64,000 bases of DNA from JANNRA01 sp031401035 (lineage in GTDB: Bacteria > Desulfobacterota > Binatia > HRBIN30 > CADEER01), in assembly GCA_031401035.1 (NCBI GenBank), contig JANNRA010000118.1, positions 1 through 64,000 on the forward strand. The letters run 5' to 3'. Position numbers and translations under genes: made by a program. Below, piece by piece: positions 57,536 through 64,000 of this stretch. Numbering within the stretch: position 1 is the first letter of the stretch; every line of letters starts with the position of its first letter. A model generated the notes under the pieces. It was not told the origin of the DNA. It made no database searches and saw only the letters and a list, made by a program, of their open reading frames with translations.

Positions 57536-58483
57536 TCAGCGCCGCCGGCCCGCCGGCGCGGCCGCCCGCCCATCGCCCGCCGGCGCCGTCGTCTCGGCCG
57601 GTTCGAAGAACAGGACGATCGGGCTGACGATGAAGATCGACGAGTAGGTGCCGATCAGGGATCCGACCACCAGCGCAAAGGCGAAGCCGTGAATGACGCT
57701 ACCACCGAACAGATACAGCGACAGTACGGCGAGGAAGGCTGTGCCGTTGGTCAGGATGGTGCGGCTGAGCGTCTCGTTGACGCTGCGGTTGATAATGCCC
57801 GCCAGAGGACTGCGACGGTCGCTGCGCCGGGTCTCGCGGATGCGGTCGGAAACCACCACCTTGTCGTTGACCGAGAAGCCCATGACGGTGAGCAGCGAGG
57901 CGATGATGTTGAGGTCGAACTCGAAGCCGAAGGCAATGAGGAACCCGGCGACGATGAGCACGTCGTGCATGACCGCCACCGCGGTGCCGACACCGAAGCG
58001 CCATTCGAAACGGATCGAGATGTAGGCGGCCATCATCACCGCGGACAGCAGCACCGCCAACACCGCCTGGTTGCGCAGCGCTTCGCCGACGCGCGGTCCG
58101 ACCGCCTCGATGCGACGGATGTCCACCGAGTCGGCGCCGAAGCGGTCTTTGAGGACGCCGACGATGCGCTGGCTGACGCTCTCGCTGCCCTCGTCGGCGA
58201 GCGGCACGCGGACCAGGAACTCCGTGCGGTCGCCGCCCAGGTCCTGGATGTCGAGGGTCGGGAAGCCCGCGTCGGCCAGGCCACCGCGCACCTCGTCGGT
58301 TTGCTTGCCGGCATCGAAGCGCACGTGCACCAGTGACCCGCCGGCGAAGTCGATGCCGAGCTCCGGGCCGCGCACGAACAGCAGGGCCAGGCTGATCAGC
58401 ACGCAGATGGCGGAACCGATCAGGGCCGGCCGGCGCCAGCCGAGGAAGTCGATGTTGGTATTGGGAGGAACGATCTCGAACAT
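57536..58483 (-). CDS. secF: Preprotein translocase subunit SecF
   Basis: A 315-residue RND-like membrane protein with six helices. NIDFLGWRRPALIG, GIDFAGGSLV (about 43-52), FGVGTAVAVMHDV and GFSVNDKVVVSDRIRE mark the family; the last usually reads NDTVVVFDRIRE, so two positions differ. It couples the proton gradient to late steps of Sec export with SecD. Its start is 1 base after the secD stop. Confidence 0.95.
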   Translation of the reverse strand: MFEIVPPNTNIDFLGWRRPALIGSAICVLISLALLFVRGPELGIDFAGGSLVHVRFDAGKQTDEVRGGLADAGFPTLDIQDLGGDRTEFLVRVPLADEGSESVSQRIVGVLKDRFGADSVDIRRIEAVGPRVGEALRNQAVLAVLLSAVMMAAYISIRFEWRFGVGTAVAVMHDVLIVAGFLIAFGFEFDLNIIASLLTVMGFSVNDKVVVSDRIRETRRSDRRSPLAGIINRSVNETLSRTILTNGTAFLAVLSLYLFGGSVIHGFAFALVVGSLIGTYSSIFIVSPIVLFFEPAETTAPAGDGRAAAPAGRRR

Positions 58484-58484
58484 G

Positions 58485-60083
58485 TCAGATGCTCACGGTG
58501 CGCATGTTGCGGCGCGTCAGGAGGTAGTCCCACACCAGGCGCGTGCCCACCACCGCGGTGAAGACGTGCGAGACGAGACCCACGCAGAGTGTCACGGCGA
58601 AGCCCTTGATCGGCCCCGAACCGAACTGAAACAGGATGAGGCCGGACAGCAGCGTGGTGATGTTCGAATCGAGGATCGACGGCAGCGCCCGATCGTAGCC
58701 CGCCTCTATCGCAGCCCGGGCGGACTTGCCGCGCCGCAACTCCTCGCGGATGCGCTCGTTGATAAGCACGTTCGCGTCGACGGCCATGCCCAGCGTGAGG
58801 ACGATGCCGGCGATGCCCGGCAGGGTCAGCGTCGCCTGGAACATCGCCAGCGCCGCGAGCATGAAGAGGACGTTCCACATCAGCGCCAGGTCGGCCAGCA
58901 GGCCGGCGAAGCGGTAGTAGACGACCATGAAGATCATGACCAGGGCGCCCGCGACGACAAACGAGCGGATACCCTGCTCGATGGAGTCCTTGCCCAGCGA
59001 CGGGCCGACCGTGCGCTCCTCGGCCACGGTCACCGGCGCCGGCAACGCACCGCTGCGCAGCACGATCGACAGATCCTTGGCCTCGTCGGGGCTGAAGCTG
59101 CCGCTGATGATCGCCTTACCGCCTGGGATCGCCTCGCGAATCACCGGCGCCGAATAGACGGTGTCGTCGAGGATGATGGCTAGCCGCCGGTTGACGTTGG
59201 CGGCGGTGATCTCCCCGAACAAGCGCGCCCCGCGCGCATTGAGATCGACGGACACCACCCGCGAATTCGGCAGATCGCCCGGGCGTACGCGCGCGTCGGT
59301 GACGACATCCCCGGTCATGAGCGTCTGCGTCTCGACCACCAGCGGCGACCCTTTGCGCCGCGCCCCGCCCGGGTCGCTGATCGTTTCGAAGAGCACCTCG
59401 GTGCCGGCGGGCGTCGGCTGGCTGCCCTTGGCGATCGGCTCGGCATCGACGTCGCGCACCAGCTTGAACTCGAGCACGGCGGTCTTACCGATCAGGTCCT
59501 TGGCCCGCTCGGGATCCTGAATGCCCGGAAGCTGGATGAGAATATCGCGATCCCCCTGGCGCTGGATCACCGGCTCGCTGACACCGAACTGGTCGATGCG
59601 ATTGCGGATCGTCTCCAGCGACTGGTCGATCGCCGACTGCTTGATGCGGCGCACCTCCTCGGGCAGCAGGGTGAGCTGCTGCACGAGCTGGCCGTCGACC
59701 GTCTCGGACGTCGCGACCTTGAGATCGGGAAACTGACTCGCCGCCAGCTCGAGCAACGCCGCGCGCCCGTCGCTGGGCAGCGTCACCGTCAGACCGTCAG
59801 CCGTCGGCTCGACCTTGGGCGATCGGATGCCCGCCTTGCGCAGCTCGCGGCGCAACTCGTCGGCGTTGATCTCGAGCGAATTGACCACTGCCTGGTCGCT
59901 GTCGACCTGCATCACCAGATGCGTGCCACCCTGCAGATCGAGGCCGAGGGCGATCTTGTTGCCCTTCAGAAAGCCCAGCCAGTCCGGCAAGGGTTGCCAG
60001 ACAGTCGGCAGCAGGATGACGATCGCCGCGATGGTCAGGCCGACCATCAGCAGGGTGCGCGAGAGGAGGCTCGAATTGCTCAC
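58485..60083 (-). CDS. secD: Preprotein translocase subunit SecD
   Basis: A 532-residue protein: one N-terminal helix, a large periplasmic domain with LGLDLQGGTHLVMQVD and LEFKLVRD, then five helices. GIAGIVLTLGMAVDANVLINERIREELRRGK, quoted here as GMAVDANVLINERIREE, carries the proton-path Asp. The start is GTG 60083 in a GTGA overlap with yajC. All usual domains are present. Confidence 0.96.
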   Translation of the reverse strand: MSNSSLLSRTLLMVGLTIAAIVILLPTVWQPLPDWLGFLKGNKIALGLDLQGGTHLVMQVDSDQAVVNSLEINADELRRELRKAGIRSPKVEPTADGLTVTLPSDGRAALLELAASQFPDLKVATSETVDGQLVQQLTLLPEEVRRIKQSAIDQSLETIRNRIDQFGVSEPVIQRQGDRDILIQLPGIQDPERAKDLIGKTAVLEFKLVRDVDAEPIAKGSQPTPAGTEVLFETISDPGGARRKGSPLVVETQTLMTGDVVTDARVRPGDLPNSRVVSVDLNARGARLFGEITAANVNRRLAIILDDTVYSAPVIREAIPGGKAIISGSFSPDEAKDLSIVLRSGALPAPVTVAEERTVGPSLGKDSIEQGIRSFVVAGALVMIFMVVYYRFAGLLADLALMWNVLFMLAALAMFQATLTLPGIAGIVLTLGMAVDANVLINERIREELRRGKSARAAIEAGYDRALPSILDSNITTLLSGLILFQFGSGPIKGFAVTLCVGLVSHVFTAVVGTRLVWDYLLTRRNMRTVSI

Positions 60084-60415
60084 TTGCCCTTATCCTTTTC
60101 TTTGTTGGGGAGGCCGAGCACGGTGGCGATCTGCGGCCGACTCACCCGCACCCGTACGTTGGGCGCGATCTCGGCCGTGACCACGTCGTCCTCGATGGCG
60201 ATGACGCGCCCATAGAGGCCGCCGCCGGTGATCACCTCGTCGTTCTTCTTCAGATTGTCGAGCATCGTCTTGTGCTCTTTCTGCTTCTGCTGCTGCGGGC
60301 GGATGATGAGGAAATAGAACACCCCGAACAGCAGCACGAAGGGCAGCATCTGCACCAGCGCCGGCGGCCCTCCCATCATGCCGCCGCCACCCTGCGCCCA
60401 TGCCACATCGATCAT
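60080..60415 (-). CDS. yajC: Preprotein translocase accessory subunit YajC
   Basis: A 111-residue protein with one membrane helix (LPFVLLFGVFYFLIIRPQQQK) and a cytoplasmic tail (LKKNDEVITGGGLYGRV, DDVVTAEIAPNVRVRVSR). It binds SecDF. ATG 60415 lies in an ATGA overlap with the tgt stop, which settles the start; a longer reading from 60460 would overlap tgt. Glycine/Met-rich residues precede the helix. Confidence 0.95.
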   Translation of the reverse strand: MIDVAWAQGGGGMMGGPPALVQMLPFVLLFGVFYFLIIRPQQQKQKEHKTMLDNLKKNDEVITGGGLYGRVIAIEDDVVTAEIAPNVRVRVSRPQIATVLGLPNKEKDKGK

Positions 60416-61568
60416 GCGCCCTCCCCCGCCTCGATCGCCTCGATCCGCGTCGCCGCCCATGCAGCGTAGTCGCCGGCCGCGATGTGCGTCCGCGCCTGCG
60501 CCATCAGGCCGAGGTAAAAATGCAGATTGTGCAAGCTGGTCAGCTGCGCGCCGAGCATCTCGCCGGCGACGCTGAGGTGCCGCACGTAGGCGCGCGAGAC
60601 GGTCCGACAGGCCTCGCAGGCACAGGTTGGGTCGATCGGCCCCTCGTCGCGGATGTGGCGGGCGAGGCGCATGTTCACCCGTCCCGCCGCCGTGAAACAG
60701 GTTCCGTTGCGCCCGTTGCGAGTCGGCAACACACAGTCAAAGAGGTCATATCCCATTCCGATGAAGCGGAGCAGATCCTGCGGCAGGCCGACGCCCATGA
60801 GATACCGTGGCCGATTGATTGGCAGCGCCGCCGCCGTCACCGCCGCCACCTCTCGCGTCAGTCCGCGCTCCTCCCCCACGCTCAAACCCCCGACCGCATA
60901 GCCTGGAAACTCGTGCGCGGCAAGCCGCGCCGCGTGCTCGCGGCGCAGCGCGGGGTCGAGGCCCCCCTGGACGATGCCGAACAGGTGACGGTCGAGCCGA
61001 ACCGGCGTTGCCGCCGAGCGCCCGGCCCAGGCGGTGGTGCGCTGCATGGCCTGCAGGACCGCGGCGCGGTCGGCCTCGGCGCCAACGCATTCGTCGAGCG
61101 GCATCAGGACGTCGACGCCCAGGCGGTGCTGCCCGAGCACGACGTCCTCCGGGGTGAGGAACAGCTTCCGCCCGTCGAGATGGGAACGGAACGCCACCCC
61201 GTCGTCGCTGACCTTGCGCAACGCGGCCAGGCTCATGATCTGGAAGCCGCCGCTGTCGGTGAGAATGGCACCACTCCAGCCCATGAAGCGGTGCAGGCCG
61301 CCGAGCGCCTCGACGGTCTCGACGCCCGGCCGCAGGGAGAGATGATAAGCGTTGGCCAGTACAATCGGCGCGCCGAGATCGACCAGCTGCCGCCCGGTGA
61401 TGCCCTTGACCGTCCCCTGCGTCGCCACGGGCATGAAGATCGGCGTCGGGATGTCGCCGTGCGCCGTCCGCAGCACGCCAGTCCGGGCCGCCGAAGCCGT
61501 ATCGCGCGCCCCGACGCGGAACGGGGACGGTCGCGGCGCGGCCGCGACCAGGGCGTCGATGTCGCCGG

Positions 61569-61572
<4 letters not shown>
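60412..61572 (-). CDS. tgt: tRNA-guanine transglycosylase
   Basis: A 386-residue queuine-pathway enzyme that swaps guanine 34 for preQ1. Signature pieces are ARTGVLRTAHGDIPTPIFMPVATQG (in part), LANAYHL, TDSGGFQ with the catalytic Asp, GIVQGG, GGLSVGE, YLMGVG and the zinc site CACEAC near the C-terminus. The start is ATG 61572 in an ATGA overlap with queA; reading further upstream enters queA in another frame. Confidence 0.97.
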
Positions 61573-62620
<1,048 letters not shown>

Positions 62621-62624
<4 letters not shown>

Positions 62625-63391
62625 GCCGGGTCCGTGCCGCCCGACGGCAGGAACGGCTTGAGCAGATCGACCGGCAGCGGGAAGATGGTGGTCGAGCTGT
62701 GTTCGGTGGCGATCTCGCCGAGCGTCTGCAGGAAGCGCAGCTGTAACGCGGTCGGGTGCGCGGCGATGATCGCCGACGCCTCGGCCAGCCGCTGCGCCGC
62801 CTGGAACTCGCCCTCGGCGTTGATGACCTTGGCGCGGCGCTCGCGCTCCGCTTCGGCCTCGGCGGCCATCGCCCGCTGCATCTCCTGCGGCAGGTCGATG
62901 TGCTTGATCTCGACCGTGCTGACTTTGATGCCCCAGGGGTCGGTCTGCTTGTCGAGGATCTCCTGGATGTGCTGGTTGACCTGGTCGCGCTCGGCCAGCA
63001 ACTCGTCGAGTTCGCGCTGGCCGCAGACGCTGCGCAGCGTCGTCTGCGCCAACTGTGACGTGGCGAAGAGATAGTCCACAACCTCGGTGATCGCCCGCGC
63101 CGGGTCGACGCAGCGGAAGTAGAGCACCGCGTTGACCTTCACCGAGACGTTGTCCTTGGTGATGACGTCCTGCGGCGGCACGTCCATGGTCACCGTGCGC
63201 AGATCGACGCGCTCCATCGTCTCGAGCAGCGGGATGACGAACGTCAACCCCGGCCCGCGTGCGCCGACCAGCCGGCCGAGCCGGAAGATGACGCCGCGCT
63301 CGAACTCCTTCAGGACCTTGAGGCCGCTGACCAGCAGGGCGATGACGACGGCGACGATGGGTGCGAGCGGACCGAACATGGACTCGAACAT
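62621..63391 (-). CDS. SPFH/band-7 membrane protein (slipin type)
   Basis: A 256-residue stomatin-like protein. An N-terminal membrane segment (about 9-25) precedes the SPFH domain: YERGVIFRLGR-like (here FERGVIFRLGRLVGARGPG), MDVPPQDVITKDNVSVKVNAVLYFR, SQLAQTTLRSVCGQRELDELLAERDQ and VEIKHIDLPQEMQRAMAAEAEAERERRAKV. These proteins oligomerise in membranes. The partner NfeD gene lies 16 bases upstream, and both precede queA. ATG 63391; ATG at the fifth codon also possible. Confidence 0.94.
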
Positions 63392-63407
63392 GACTCTCCC
63401 TCTCTCC

Positions 63408-64000
63408 TCAGCGGACGCTGGGCCGGCGCACGCGCAGATGCAGACCAGTGACCGCGGTGACCTCGACGGTGTCGCCCTCGAGCACCGGCTCGTCGGCGTC
63501 CGCCTCCCAGTACTCGCCGCGCACGAACACCTTCACCCGCTGGCCGCCCGGCGCGACGCGCCGCACATGTCCGAGCTCGCCGATCATACCCTCGGCGCCG
63601 ACCACCGACGGGCGGCGCTGCGTCCGCACCACCAGCCAGGCGGCGGCCAGCGTCACCCCACCGAGCGCCACGGCGGCACCGGCGATGAGGCCGCGGTCGA
63701 CATGCAGCGTCGCGTCGGGGGTGTCGAAGAGCAGCAGCGAACCGATCACGAACGCGATCAGCCCACCGATCCCGAGCACCCCCGCACTGGGCACGAAGAG
63801 CTCCGCCACCAGCATCGCCACGCCGACTCCGATCAGCGCCAGGCCGCTGTAGTTCACCGGCATGACCTGCAACGCCGCCAGCGCCAACAGCAGGCAGATC
63901 ACTCCCGCCACGCCCGGGAACAGCAACCCGGGATTGGTGAACTCGACATACAGGCCGAGCATCGCCGCCATCATCAAGAGGTAGGCGATGTTCGGATTGG
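63408..64000 (-). CDS. NfeD family protein (partial, cut by window end)
   Basis: Only the C-terminal 197 codons or so are in the window; the frame stays open to base 64000. The visible part has several membrane helices after NPNIAYL (NPGLLFPGVAGVICLLLALAALQVMPVNYSGL, in part NPGLLFPGVAGVICLLLAL), then an OB-fold domain with GMIGELGHVRRVAPGGQRVKVFVRGEYWEADAD. The pattern fits the long NfeD1b type with an N-terminal ClpP-like protease domain, which would lie beyond the window. It is next to a slipin gene, the normal partner. Internal Met codons near 63977 are not the true start. Confidence 0.9.
   Translation of the reverse strand, partial: NPNIAYLLMMAAMLGLYVEFTNPGLLFPGVAGVICLLLALAALQVMPVNYSGLALIGVGVAMLVAELFVPSAGVLGIGGLIAFVIGSLLLFDTPDATLHVDRGLIAGAAVALGGVTLAAAWLVVRTQRRPSVVGAEGMIGELGHVRRVAPGGQRVKVFVRGEYWEADADEPVLEGDTVEVTAVTGLHLRVRRPSVR

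Overview
The window is 64 kb of very GC-rich, gene-dense DNA carrying about 61 protein genes, with no tRNA, rRNA, CRISPR array or intact mobile element that I could see. It reads as a chromosome segment of a Gram-negative bacterium with an outer membrane (LolA-like DUF1329 protein, Lpp-like lipoproteins, CtpA, GspC-like protein). A Cys-rich ECDDGN repeat protein, dockerin-like calcium loops inside secreted proteins and an FrhB/F420-type protein point to the deltaproteobacterial side of the tree (Desulfobacterota, Myxococcota, Binatota). A Binatota-like organism is my best guess; this is inference from gene content, not a phylogeny.

Layout. 1-3.2 kb: malic enzyme, a small secreted protein, a pteridine-reductase-like SDR coupled to trmB. 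3.2-5.3 kb (minus): an orphan NuoI-type ferredoxin, a rhodanese-E1 fusion and a MoaD/ThiS-like carrier. 5.3-7.5 kb (minus): rubrerythrin, DUF3501, PerR-like regulator and LON-domain protein, a peroxide/oxygen stress operon with a candidate operator. 7.5-10.7 kb: BFD-like ferredoxin, GST, PhoX-like Tat protein, methyltransferase. 10.8-14.8 kb (minus): E2 acyltransferase, lipB and lipA (lipoylation), then rnhB and a VanZ protein. 14.9-17.6 kb: GspC-like protein overlapping a PAS-HisKA-REC protein, and an FrhB protein. 17.6-26.9 kb: uvrC, AI-2E permease, cupredoxin lipoprotein, PuuD-like membrane protein, MFS carrier, a secreted glycoside hydrolase and a TPR protein.

27-28.2 kb: a decayed membrane pyrophosphatase (hppA) next to two tandem alanine-zipper lipoproteins and a strong bidirectional terminator. 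28.2-31.4 kb (minus): rsmD-coaD and two zinc alcohol dehydrogenases joined by GTGA overlaps. 31.5-35.2 kb (plus): a DsbA-like lipoprotein, a copper-monooxygenase-like protein with an inserted dockerin-like domain, and a Cys-rich repeat protein. 35.2-41.1 kb (minus): murI, an enlarged membrane-anchored SecA, argJ. 41.3-46 kb: DUF1329 protein; TPP enzyme, cinA, a small secreted protein, engB. 46.1-48.9 kb (minus): rpoZ-dnaJ-cbpM-rpoH, a heat-shock control operon. 48.9-54.7 kb (minus): ctpA, a degenerate YibQ, xseA-xseB-ispA-tlyA. 54.8-57.5 kb: HTH protein and PmtA-like methyltransferase behind a 17-bp palindrome, then recJ. 57.5-64 kb (minus): nfeD, slipin, queA, tgt, yajC, secD, secF, recJ as one tightly packed run.

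Common themes are protein export (SecA, SecDF-YajC), proteostasis (RpoH, DnaJ, CbpM, CtpA, LON domain) and lipoylation/sulfur-carrier chemistry. Genes are packed with four-base GTGA/ATGA overlaps, eight of them with GTG starts. The features most worth following up are the SecA with an N-terminal membrane hairpin and a roughly 260-residue insert, the copper-monooxygenase/dockerin fusion, the kinase-like protein lacking an ATPase domain, and the sulfur carrier ending in Gly-Gly-Ala.
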